A stretch of 64,000 nt of DNA from an uncultured Selenomonadales bacterium. GTDB taxonomy: Bacteria > Bacillota > Negativicutes > DSM-1736 > Dendrosporobacteraceae. Positions 8,481-15,876 of this stretch are shown here, piece after piece. Where the stretch lies: contig CAMJML010000002.1 in the NCBI GenBank assembly GCA_946407015.1, forward strand, positions 186,001-250,000, read 5' to 3'. The position numbers were made by a program, and so were the translations under genes. Under the pieces are notes generated by a model. It ran no database searches. It saw only the letters and a program-made list of their open reading frames with translations, and was not told where the DNA came from. Numbering within the stretch: the first letter of the stretch is position 1; each line of letters starts with the position of its first letter.

Positions 8481-8681
8481 GAGAATCAAACTCAATTGAG
8501 TAAAATTGGTTAGTGTACACAAGTTGTAGTAATTTGTGCCAGCAATGAGAATTTTATTGTATATAGGCATCAAAATATCCTGCCTTTTGAGGTAGAACAT
8601 TCAGGTTTTTCAGTACTGGGCAATTATTATTTTTTTGTTAATAAACGCGAAAAAAACTTAACCCTTGTTAAGGTTTTTTAA
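8481..8681 (+). ncRNA. Candidate small RNA between a strong promoter and a terminator
   Basis: The ~200-base stretch starts at the expected start point of the promoter at 8446-8474 and ends in a hairpin (CTTAAC/GTTAAG with flanking A6 and T6, 8651-8681). Inside it the only reading frame seen is an eight-codon ATG frame. A small regulatory RNA, possibly iron-controlled, is one reading; a read-through leader of the chemoreceptor operon is another. Confidence 0.3.
8651..8681 (+). terminator. A/T-flanked hairpin terminator before the second promoter
   Basis: AAAAAACTTAAC pairs with GTTAAGGTTTTTT (one mismatch) with a 4-base loop. Confidence 0.6.
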
Positions 8682-8687
8682 CATTTA

Positions 8688-8717
8688 TTGACAAAGATAA
8701 GCGCATTGGGATAAGAT
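8688..8717 (+). promoter_or_regulatory. Promoter of the c-di-GMP-controlled operon
   Basis: TTGACA (8688-8693) and TAAGAT (8712-8717) with an 18-base spacer. The upstream context is nearly identical to the promoter at 8446: both read TTTTTTA(G/A)CATTTATTGACAAA. Start of transcription would be near 8724, about 60 bases before the riboswitch. Confidence 0.7.
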
Positions 8718-8783
8718 TCAGTTGATAATTGGAATCAGATATAACGGCAGTCAGTGCACACTGCGGTTAGGGAAAAGTTCATA

Positions 8784-8863
8784 TTTGGCAAACTTACTGA
8801 AAGGTAAGGACGCAAAGCTATGGGTCTAACGACTATCAAGGTCTATGATTGCCAGGTTGCCCT
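8784..8863 (+). promoter_or_regulatory. Cyclic di-GMP-I (GEMM-I) riboswitch aptamer, copy 2
   Basis: GGCAAACT, a GAAA-capped hairpin, AAGGACGCAAAGCTATGGGT with CTAACG, and ATGATTGCCAGGTTGCC match the GEMM-I consensus closely. P1 is GGCAA/TTGCC. The following terminator can be opposed by an alternative pairing of the 3' P1 strand (about 8853-8863) with 8884-8897, so ligand binding would favour termination (OFF). It precedes the chemoreceptor, RraA-PilZ and BASS genes. Confidence 0.92.
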
Positions 8864-8875
8864 TGTAAGAGGTAT

Positions 8876-8908
8876 GAAAACCCGGGCATTGGTCTGGGTT
8901 TTTTTATT
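8876..8908 (+). terminator. Riboswitch-controlled terminator
   Basis: AAAACCCGGG pairs with TCTGGGTTTT, with wobble pairs near the loop, followed by TTTATT. It lies 13 bases after the aptamer and 85 bases before the chemoreceptor start. Confidence 0.75.
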
Positions 8909-8992
8909 CAAAACGCTGCGGGGCGCACCAAAGTCATGTTGATTAAGGCAAAAAACGAGAGTGGTCTATTTGGGATTAGGGGGAATTGCTGC

Positions 8993-10942
8993 ATGAAAAA
9001 GAACATCATTATTTTACTCTTATTAATTAGTTCGATCCCCTTACTGGTATCTGCTGCTGTTTCATACTTTCTGTTTACCAAGCCGTTGGAGAAGGATTAT
9101 TATGCAGTCAATGCCGGTAAAGTTGAAGTCTTTAAAACCGAAACAGAAGCTTATATTAATAAACACATGGATATTCTGAAAGCACTTGCTCAAACTGCTG
9201 CTATTAAAAAGTTCGACTTGCCGTCTGCCAAGCAGGAAATTGCCGATGTGCAAAAAGTGTATACCGATATTGGCATGGCATTGTCAGATGATAAAGGCAA
9301 TCAGGTAGTTCGCGGTGATAATGTCAAACTGGGAAAAGTCGGCGAGCGGGAATTTTATAAAGAAGCTATGGCTGGCAAGGCTGAAGTGGCATCGAAATGG
9401 CTTGTCAGCACAACAACGGGAAAGCCGATTGTCATTCTGGCCACTCCCGTACGCTCTGATGACGGTAAAATTGTTGGTGTGCTGCAAGGGGCAATCAATC
9501 TCGATGCATTTAAAAACTTTGTTACCGCCAAGTCTGTCAATGGTGTAACCGCCTATATCCTGGATCAGGACGGGAAAATCATTGTTCATCCCAATGATCA
9601 AATATCCGGTGAAGCCAAGGATATGAGCAGTATACCCTTTGTGCAAAAAGCGATTACCGGTCAAAGCGGCACTGAGGAAATTGCCGGGGAAAACGGCGTG
9701 CGCAAACTGGTTAGCTATGTTCATGATCCTAAGACCAATTGGACCATTTGCATGGAAAAAAATTATGAAGAATACAATGCCGTTACCAAAGACATGCTGG
9801 TCAGCAATTTAATTGTGATGGCCATTTCCATGGCAATCGTGGTCATGATCAGTGTACTGTTTTCTAACCGGATTACTAAGCCCGTTGTTCAGTTGGTCCA
9901 AGCGACTGAAACCATTAAAAACGGCAATCTAAATGTCCGGATTAGCCACACAGGCAATGATGAAATTGGCCAATTAGGGCAGAATTTTGCGGCAATGGTG
10001 GCCGGACTTAAAGGCTTGCTGGGGCAAGTGACCAATTCAGCGCAAGTCGTCTCGGCTGCTTCACAGCAACTGACGGCCAGTGCTGAGCAATCGGCAGCTA
10101 CGGCTGAACAGGTCACCGTCTCCATCGGCGAAATTGCCGAAAGTGCTGACAAGCAGCTTGCTTCGGCCAATGAAACCACCTTGCTGGTTACTCAGATTGT
10201 TGGGGATATCCAGAAAATTGTCAGTGATTCCGCTAGTGTTACTTCAATATCTGAAGGTACGGCTCAGTTGGCCGCACAAGGCGGCAGTAAAATTGAAGAA
10301 GCTGTTGTGCAGATGCAGACAATTGAATCGAGCGTGGCCAGTTCGGCTGATGTTGTGGCTAAACTAGGCGACCGTTCTACCGAAATCGGTCAAATTATTG
10401 ATACTATATCCGGTATTGCCAATCAAACCAATTTGCTAGCGCTGAATGCAGCCATCGAAGCGGCACGTGCCGGTGAGCATGGGCGTGGATTTGCGGTAGT
10501 GGCCGATGAAGTGCGCAAGCTTGCTGAGCAATCGGAGAATGCGGCTAAGCAGATTACCCATTTAATCAGTGAAATACAATCGGATACCGATCAAGCTGTC
10601 GTGGCTATGACAAAAGGGAATGAAGAAGTGAAATTGGGTACGGTGATCGTGAGTGAGGCCGGGCAGATGTTCCAGGAGATCGTTGCGGTTACGAATCAAG
10701 TTTCGGAACAAATGCAGGGAATTTCAACTGCGATTGAACACATGGCTGTAAGCAGCCAAAAGATAGAAAAGGCCATCCAGCATATTGATTCAATGAGTCA
10801 AGGGAATGCCAATCAAACGATGCAGGTTTCGGCTGCTACTCAGGAACAGGTCGCCTCTGTGGAAGAAATTAAAAAAGCCAGCCAGTCACTGGTTGCTACC
10901 GCTGAAGAACTGCAAATTGCCGTGAATAAGTTCTCCCTGTAG
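8993..10942 (+). CDS. Methyl-accepting chemotaxis protein with extracellular Cache sensor
   Basis: A 649-residue receptor: N-terminal membrane helix (residues ~4-24), a Cache-type sensor of about 260 residues (ending in [15 protein letters not shown]), second helix (~285-305), HAMP domain and a cytoplasmic signalling domain with the hairpin-tip region [20 protein letters not shown] and [16 protein letters not shown]. It should bind a small molecule outside the membrane and control CheA. The ATG at 8993 is chosen because AGGGGG precedes it; an earlier frame start would lie inside the riboswitch. First gene of the c-di-GMP-controlled operon, so second-messenger level sets receptor amount. The ligand may be the substrate of the downstream transporter or enzyme. 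Confidence 0.93.
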   Translation: MKKNIIILLLLISSIPLLVSAAVSYFLFTKPLEKDYYAVNAGKVEVFKTETEAYINKHMDILKALAQTAAIKKFDLPSAKQEIADVQKVYTDIGMALSDDKGNQVVRGDNVKLGKVGEREFYKEAMAGKAEVASKWLVSTTTGKPIVILATPVRSDDGKIVGVLQGAINLDAFKNFVTAKSVNGVTAYILDQDGKIIVHPNDQISGEAKDMSSIPFVQKAITGQSGTEEIAGENGVRKLVSYVHDPKTNWTICMEKNYEEYNAVTKDMLVSNLIVMAISMAIVVMISVLFSNRITKPVVQLVQATETIKNGNLNVRISHTGNDEIGQLGQNFAAMVAGLKGLLGQVTNSAQVVSAASQQLTASAEQSAATAEQVTVSIGEIAESADKQLASANETTLLVTQIVGDIQKIVSDSASVTSISEGTAQLAAQGGSKIEEAVVQMQTIESSVASSADVVAKLGDRSTEIGQIIDTISGIANQTNLLALNAAIEAARAGEHGRGFAVVADEVRKLAEQSENAAKQITHLISEIQSDTDQAVVAMTKGNEEVKLGTVIVSEAGQMFQEIVAVTNQVSEQMQGISTAIEHMAVSSQKIEKAIQHIDSMSQGNANQTMQVSAATQEQVASVEEIKKASQSLVATAEELQIAVNKFSL

Positions 10943-10988
10943 ACTGGACGTGAACCGGCTTGGATAGAACAGACAAAAGAATGGAGCG

Positions 10989-11993
10989 ATGATGATGTCA
11001 AACGTAGGAATGCGTATTTTTCCGCAGGTGAATAGACCGCCACAGGCGTTAATTGACGGCTTTGCCGGGATTCCGGTTGCTAATATCGCCGATAATATGA
11101 ACCGGATGTCGTGCGTGGATGCCAAAATTCGTCCCATTAATGAAGTGCCGTTGCTTGGACCGGCGTTTACCGTCAAGTCTCGGCCTGGTGATAATCTCAT
11201 GCTTCATAAGGCATTAGACTTGGCTCAGCCTGGGGACATTATCGTGGTGGATGCACAGGGGGATTTGAGTAATTCGGTGATGGGTGAACTCATGGTGTTG
11301 TGGGGAAAGAAAAGAGGCATCGGCGGCTTTATTGTTGATGGGGCCATTCGTGATATCGGAGCGCTTAAGAAACTGGGAATCCCCATTTATGCCGCAGGTG
11401 TCACTCCCGCCGGACCGTACAAGGACGGTCCGGGGGAATTGAATGTTCCGGTTTCCTGCGGCGGGGTTGTTGTTCATCCCGGGGATATTCTGGTCGGGGA
11501 TGAAGATGGCATTGTGGTGATTAACCCACGTGATGCAGAAGCTCTGCTGAAAAAGTCACAAGAAAAATCCGCGATGGAAAAAAAGATTATGGAAGCGATT
11601 GAAAATCTAAGCTGGGACCGTACCTGGGTGGATCAGGCGCTATTGGAACGGGGTGTTTCCGTCGTACAGGAAAATCGGACGTCAACCCGGGCTTCCGTGG
11701 ATGCACCGGTCGTCATCATTGGGCCGCAATCAGAGCGAACGGCTGCTTTGGCGGTGAATATGAGTACCGAAGGGATCTTATTGCAGGTTGCGCAGCCATT
11801 TCAACCGCCTGTCTGCATCCGGCTGCAGTTGCCAAAGGCGCTGGGCGGGATTGAGGTATCCGCACATGTTGTCTGGCAGCATGAACAGAACCTTGGCTGC
11901 AACTTTGTTGATCTTTCAGATGAGACGCAGGCAGCTTTGGAGCATGCGGTCTACTATCATTTGAATCAAAGTTTAAGGCAAGCAGCAGGATAA
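10989..11993 (+). CDS. RraA-type aldolase/decarboxylase fused to a C-terminal PilZ domain
   Basis: Residues ~15-200 form an RraA/HMG-aldolase-like domain: GDIIVVDAQGDLSNSVMGEL and GGFIVDGAIRDIGAL are present, including the Arg121-Asp122 pair that in class II pyruvate aldolases binds substrate and metal. True family enzymes split 4-hydroxy-4-methyl-2-oxoglutarate or decarboxylate oxaloacetate. Residues ~228-330 match PilZ: RTSTR (Arg230, Arg234) followed 24 residues later by NMSTEG (Asn258, Ser260, Gly262), the c-di-GMP-binding RxxxR and [D/N]xSxxG motifs. So an enzyme seems directly tuned by c-di-GMP. It lies 46 bases after the chemoreceptor and 67 before the transporter. Three consecutive ATG codons make the exact start uncertain by two residues. 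The fusion is seen directly; regulation is inferred. Confidence 0.85.
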   Translation: MMMSNVGMRIFPQVNRPPQALIDGFAGIPVANIADNMNRMSCVDAKIRPINEVPLLGPAFTVKSRPGDNLMLHKALDLAQPGDIIVVDAQGDLSNSVMGELMVLWGKKRGIGGFIVDGAIRDIGALKKLGIPIYAAGVTPAGPYKDGPGELNVPVSCGGVVVHPGDILVGDEDGIVVINPRDAEALLKKSQEKSAMEKKIMEAIENLSWDRTWVDQALLERGVSVVQENRTSTRASVDAPVVIIGPQSERTAALAVNMSTEGILLQVAQPFQPPVCIRLQLPKALGGIEVSAHVVWQHEQNLGCNFVDLSDETQAALEHAVYYHLNQSLRQAAG

Positions 11994-12060
11994 AATTCCT
12001 GAAAGCCGGAAATCCAGCTGCTTGAATCATGCTATCAGGATAAAGAAGGAGGGATCTGGC

Positions 12061-13050
12061 GTGCGTATTGATATCAATGCAATCAATAGCTATTTGGGAA
12101 AACGGATGTTTTTAGTTGTGGTGACAGCTTTGTTGCTGGGGTTTGTATCCAAAGTTCCGGATGGGCCGTTCATCCGGTTTTCACTGGTATTCCTATTTGC
12201 GTACATGACCTTTGTGACTTCGCTGGGCACCAGTTTAAAAAGCTTTTTTCAGGTAATGGGAAAACCCTGGATCCCTTTATGGGTTTTACTGCTTATCCAC
12301 ATCGTGACACCGATTACGGCCTGGCTATTGGGGGATTTGCTTTATGCTCATTCACCGGATATCAAATTAGGCTTACTAGTTGGGGCCGCTATTCCGGTTG
12401 GCGTTACGTCTGTTATGTGGACGGCAATCAATCAAGGAAATATCCCGATTGCTCTGGTTGCTGTGACCTTGGATACGCTGCTGCTGCCGGCGCTATTACC
12501 CGCTTACTATAAGATGATTGTCGGACAGGCTGTTGTCATCGACTATACGGCTTTGGTTATACAATTGCTGTTAATGGTGACCATCCCAAGTATTTTAGGC
12601 ATGGTGCTATACGACTGGACAGGCGGTAAGACGGTCGGATTTTCCAAAGGCATTGGCGGACTAACTTCCAAATTGGCTTTATTTATTGTGATATTTTTTA
12701 ACGGCTCACTGGTAGCTCCGGCTATTCAGCTTTCCTGGGATATTGTGCAAATGATTGCGGTTGCTTTGCTTATGGTGGTTTCCGCATATGGCTTAGGTTA
12801 TATCGGCGCACTGGTTGTGCCTAACCGTACCCGTGAGGTCATGATCGCCATGATTTATAGTGTGGGGATGAGAAATGCCAGTTGCGGTCTTGTCATCGCC
12901 ATTACCTATTTCCCTCCCGCAGTGGCGGTACCGATTGCCTTACTGATGCTGTTTCAACAGCCTATTGCTGCAACTATTCCCAATCTGTTTAAGTTTTTTG
13001 AAGAGAGAAAAGCGTTGCGTCAGCCTCAAACTGCTTTTCGTGCCGAGTGA
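12061..13050 (+). CDS. BASS-family (bile acid:Na+ symporter-like) transporter
   Basis: A 329-residue protein with about nine to ten helices typical of the bile acid:sodium symporter superfamily. Conserved-looking segments are FAYMTFVTSLGTSLKSF, GAAIPVGVTSVMWTAINQGN and SVGMRNASCGLVIAI. Bacterial members carry 2-oxo acids, pantothenate precursors or sterol-like anions. The start is GTG at 12061, 7 bases after AAGGAGGG; a longer frame from 12022 lacks a site. As the third gene behind the riboswitch, it may import the oxo acid handled by the RraA-PilZ enzyme. Substrate not determinable from sequence. Confidence 0.85.
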   Translation: MRIDINAINSYLGKRMFLVVVTALLLGFVSKVPDGPFIRFSLVFLFAYMTFVTSLGTSLKSFFQVMGKPWIPLWVLLLIHIVTPITAWLLGDLLYAHSPDIKLGLLVGAAIPVGVTSVMWTAINQGNIPIALVAVTLDTLLLPALLPAYYKMIVGQAVVIDYTALVIQLLLMVTIPSILGMVLYDWTGGKTVGFSKGIGGLTSKLALFIVIFFNGSLVAPAIQLSWDIVQMIAVALLMVVSAYGLGYIGALVVPNRTREVMIAMIYSVGMRNASCGLVIAITYFPPAVAVPIALLMLFQQPIAATIPNLFKFFEERKALRQPQTAFRAE

Positions 13051-13092
13051 AGAAGCGTTTGGCTGAAATAATCCTGATCAATTTAGAAGAAC

Positions 13093-13147
13093 GTTAAATA
13101 GAAACGCCCTGCCTTAAAGTGTACCAGGCAGGGCGTTTCTATTTAAC
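13093..13147. terminator. Bidirectional operon terminator
   Basis: A 22-bp perfect stem (GTTAAATAGAAACGCCCTGCCT and complement) with an 11-base loop, between the convergent BASS gene and spore-surface gene. Confidence 0.85.
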
Positions 13148-13149
13148 AT

Positions 13150-13749
13150 TTATCCGCTTATTTTCTGAATGAGGATGGAAGCGTTCGCGTTTACTTGCGT
13201 TCCGCCGGCGAGTGTCTGTAATGTTACGGCAGTGGCGCTGGTATGGTTTCTTAAGGTTAATACATCCCCGGCGGCAGCCGCAATGATGACCATGCCGGGA
13301 TTGGGCTGAGTAATGGCACCTGAACCATAAGTAGCGCCTGGAACGGCAAAACCGTTTTGGTAAAGGGTAAATTGATTGAGTTCTATGCCTGCCACGTTAA
13401 ACCAGACCGCATAATAGCCGGGAGTACCGAGAACAATGGCGGCAGTTCCTGGTGTATGGGCAATGCTGCCGACAATGAGGCCGTTATTGCTGAATAGGAT
13501 ATCTCCTTCTACCGCTACTATTTGAGCAACCAGGTTATAAATGTAGGCATAGGCCGTCAAGCCGATAACCGGAGTGGCGCAAGTTGGACAAAACGGAAAA
13601 CAGGAAGGATGATCTTTGTGGCATTTATGACATTTGTGACGTTCCGTCGAAGCTTCCTGGCTGGTGGAATTGTTTTCAACTGTGCAGGTACTTTCATCAG
13701 TGGAAGCCGTTGACGATGAATCGGTTTTTAAAGCTTCTTGATCAGACAT
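13150..13749 (-). CDS. BclA-C-like spore-surface protein with Cys/His-rich linker
   Basis: A 199-residue protein without signal peptide. Residues ~1-35 are Ser/Thr/Glu-rich, ~36-60 form a Cys/His cluster (RHKCHKCHKDHPSC then FPFCPTC), and ~61-199 resemble the jelly-roll C-terminal domain of Bacillus exosporium protein BclA (AYIYNLVAQIVAVEGDILFS, ending in TQVNANASILIQKISG). ATG at 13749 has AAGGAG 8 bases upstream; a longer frame lacks this. The cluster could bind metal or cross-link the protein through disulfides on the spore surface. Spore location is inferred from the domain. A collagen segment is absent here, unlike the 35.9 kb protein. Confidence 0.7.
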   Translation of the reverse strand: MSDQEALKTDSSSTASTDESTCTVENNSTSQEASTERHKCHKCHKDHPSCFPFCPTCATPVIGLTAYAYIYNLVAQIVAVEGDILFSNNGLIVGSIAHTPGTAAIVLGTPGYYAVWFNVAGIELNQFTLYQNGFAVPGATYGSGAITQPNPGMVIIAAAAGDVLTLRNHTSATAVTLQTLAGGTQVNANASILIQKISG

Positions 13750-13854
13750 CAATATCGCTCCTTTTTGACCTGTTGGATAGTATATCATACGCGAAAGTTT
13801 CCGATAATGTGACGACATAAGATGAATTTGGGAAGAATTATTTATCGAATAATT

Positions 13855-13885
13855 AGTTGACTAAGTCAAGTTGTTTCTCTATAAT
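13855..13885 (+). promoter_or_regulatory. Promoter with overlapping palindromic operator (autoregulation)
   Basis: TTGACT (13857-13862), a 17-base spacer and TATAAT (13880-13885). The -35 box is the left half of the perfect dyad TTGAC-TAA-GTCAA (13857-13869), a MarR-sized operator, so the MarR-domain protein encoded just downstream probably represses its own gene. Confidence 0.8.
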
Positions 13886-13916
13886 AAGCTTACAGAATCA
13901 CTTAGGGGGTCACAAT

Positions 13917-14849
13917 ATGAATGGTGCAGAACAAGCGCTGATTCGTGGAATACGCAAATTTAACCGCTTTTATACTAAGATACTCGGGCTTTTAGACCAG
14001 CATATGCTGGACAGTGAATTTTCACTTTCCGAAGCCCGGGTACTCTATGAAATTGGTCACGGCCATTCCTGTACGGCCAAATGGTTAAGCGAGGAGCTCA
14101 GCATTGATCCGGGCTATCTGAGCCGGATGCTGAAACGGTTTGAGAAAAACCAGCTCATTTATAAGGTACAATCGGAAGCAGACGGGCGTCTGCACTATCT
14201 TCATCTCAGTGAGCGCGGTAAAAATATTCTGGCAGATTTGGACAGGGTATCGGAGAAACAAGTCCAGGATATGATCCGTTCTGTGCCAAAGCCACAGCAG
14301 CAGGCTTTACTGGGCAGTATGAGTGCGATTGAGTCGGCATTGACAGGACAAGCACCGGAGCGTTCGACGGTAACCATTCGGAGTGAATTGAAACCGGGTG
14401 ATGTCGGGACGCTCATCCGTCTTCATGGCTGGATTTATGCGCAGGAATGTGGCTATAACGAGGGATTTGAAGGCTATGTTTGTAAGACCTTTGCCGACTT
14501 TTTTGCCAATTACAGCCCGGACAAGGATCAATTCTGGTTCGCTGAGGTAGGCGGTGAAATGGTTGGTGCTATTGCAGCGGTTGGGCAGTCAGCCGATAAA
14601 GTGCAATTGCGCTGGTTTATTCTTCACCCACGGTTTAGAGGCCTTGGTCTTGGGCGCAGTCTTTTTCAAAACGCTTTGCAGTACTGCCGGGACAAAGGCT
14701 ATCAGCAGGCTTTTCTTGCAACAACGGAGGACCAGCAAACAGCGATCCGCATGTATCAAAAAGCCGGTTTTATCAAAGTAGCTGAGTTTGAAAACCATAC
14801 TTGGGGTAAAAAACTGGTTGAACAGATGTATGAGTTAAACTTATCCTAA
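13917..14849 (+). CDS. MarR-type regulator fused to GNAT N-acetyltransferase
   Basis: A 310-residue two-domain protein. Residues ~1-145 are a MarR-like winged helix (SEARVLYEIGHGHSCTAKWL, LSIDPGYLSRMLKRFEKNQL, wing with DGRLHYLHLSERG); residues ~150-305 are a GNAT acetyltransferase with the acetyl-CoA site HPRFRGLGLGRSLFQNAL and MYQKAGFIKV. ATG at 13917 is preceded by AGGGGGT. Such fusions are widespread but their acetyl acceptors are mostly unknown. The palindrome over the promoter supports autorepression. Isolated gene with no co-transcribed neighbour. Confidence 0.93.
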   Translation: MNGAEQALIRGIRKFNRFYTKILGLLDQHMLDSEFSLSEARVLYEIGHGHSCTAKWLSEELSIDPGYLSRMLKRFEKNQLIYKVQSEADGRLHYLHLSERGKNILADLDRVSEKQVQDMIRSVPKPQQQALLGSMSAIESALTGQAPERSTVTIRSELKPGDVGTLIRLHGWIYAQECGYNEGFEGYVCKTFADFFANYSPDKDQFWFAEVGGEMVGAIAAVGQSADKVQLRWFILHPRFRGLGLGRSLFQNALQYCRDKGYQQAFLATTEDQQTAIRMYQKAGFIKVAEFENHTWGKKLVEQMYELNLS

Positions 14850-14878
14850 AGCCACTGGCATCAGGATAACGGCATAAC

Positions 14879-14914
14879 CAAAAGGGGACCGGCTTGAAGC
14901 CGATCCCCTTTCTG
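14879..14914. terminator. Bidirectional terminator between convergent genes
   Basis: AAAGGGGA-CGGCTT pairs with GCCG-TCCCCTTT around a short loop, flanked by A and T runs. Confidence 0.75.
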
Positions 14915-14924
14915 GTTTATGCTG

Positions 14925-15851
14925 TTATTTTTTGCTGGGCAGCAGCCCGGCTTTTTTTACATAGCCTTGTAATTGCTGTAATAAAGAAGGCTCCAGGGAA
15001 ACCTCACCGAGGTGATAGTCTCGTCCTAAATAATCATACTTTTGCTGTCCGAGACGGTGATAGGGCAAAAGCTCATAACTGAGATTAGGCCAATCTTTCA
15101 GATAATCAATAATGGCCGTAATCTCCGCTTGGGAGTCGTTAAAACCGGGAATAACCGGTGTGCGAACCAAAATGTTGAGGTGCGGGAAAGTCTGGCGCAG
15201 TTTTTGCAAATTATCCAGAATGATTTCATTAGTCACGCCGGTAAAGTGCCGATGTTTAACAGGATCGATTGATTTTACATCGTAAATGATGGTTGATTTC
15301 AATTCAGCGGCTACTTTTTGAACATCATTCCAGGCGGCATAACCACAGGTTTCAATGGTAGCGTCAAGACGCTGTTTTCTTGCCTCTTGCAAAATTTCTA
15401 CGACAAAATCCGCCTGCATGAGCGGTTCACCGCCACTGAGGGTCAAGCCGCCGCCGGAACGGATGTAAAATGCACTATCGGCTTGGGCGGCTTTGATGAC
15501 TTCTTGGACCCGCATGTTTTGCCCAAAGCGGTCCAGAGCTTTGGCCGGACATTGGCGTGTACACTGAAAGCAGCTTTGACACCGGGAGCGATCAATGGTG
15601 GCCAAGCCGGAAGCGGTGTGCGTGATTGCACCAAGGCTGCAGGCTGGCTGACAGCGCTGGCAGCCGATGCACTTACTCGGTTTAAAGGCCAGCTCAGGCA
15701 AGCGCTGTTGCGATTCCGGGTTGCTGCACCATTGGCAGCGCAGCGGGCAGCCCTTTAGAAAGACGACGGTGCGGATACCGGGACCGTCATGCAGGGAGTA
15801 GCGCTGGATATTAAAGACAATGCCGGTTTTACTGTCAGCTTGCGTAGGCAT
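14925..15851 (-). CDS. islB: Glycyl-radical enzyme activating protein (radical SAM activase)
   Basis: A 308-residue activase that makes the glycyl radical on the partner enzyme encoded upstream. The radical-SAM cluster motif is CPLRCQWC (Cys35, Cys39, Cys42). An inserted ferredoxin-like segment has eight cysteines in two groups (61, 64, 67, 71 and 91, 94, 97, 101) for two more [4Fe-4S] clusters, as in activases of the dehydratase/lyase group and unlike short PflA. SGGEPLMQ is also present. It starts 26 bases after the lyase gene ends, so both are co-transcribed. The symbol follows the assignment of the partner as isethionate lyase. Confidence 0.9.
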   Translation of the reverse strand: MPTQADSKTGIVFNIQRYSLHDGPGIRTVVFLKGCPLRCQWCSNPESQQRLPELAFKPSKCIGCQRCQPACSLGAITHTASGLATIDRSRCQSCFQCTRQCPAKALDRFGQNMRVQEVIKAAQADSAFYIRSGGGLTLSGGEPLMQADFVVEILQEARKQRLDATIETCGYAAWNDVQKVAAELKSTIIYDVKSIDPVKHRHFTGVTNEIILDNLQKLRQTFPHLNILVRTPVIPGFNDSQAEITAIIDYLKDWPNLSYELLPYHRLGQQKYDYLGRDYHLGEVSLEPSLLQQLQGYVKKAGLLPSKK

Positions 15852-15876
15852 AAGGTTCGTCTCCTAAAATCCTGGA

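Noticed and set aside
8849-8992. N-terminal extension of the first chemoreceptor
   Set aside because: The extension would be translated from riboswitch and terminator sequence; the ATG at 8993 has the ribosome binding site and begins the membrane helix.
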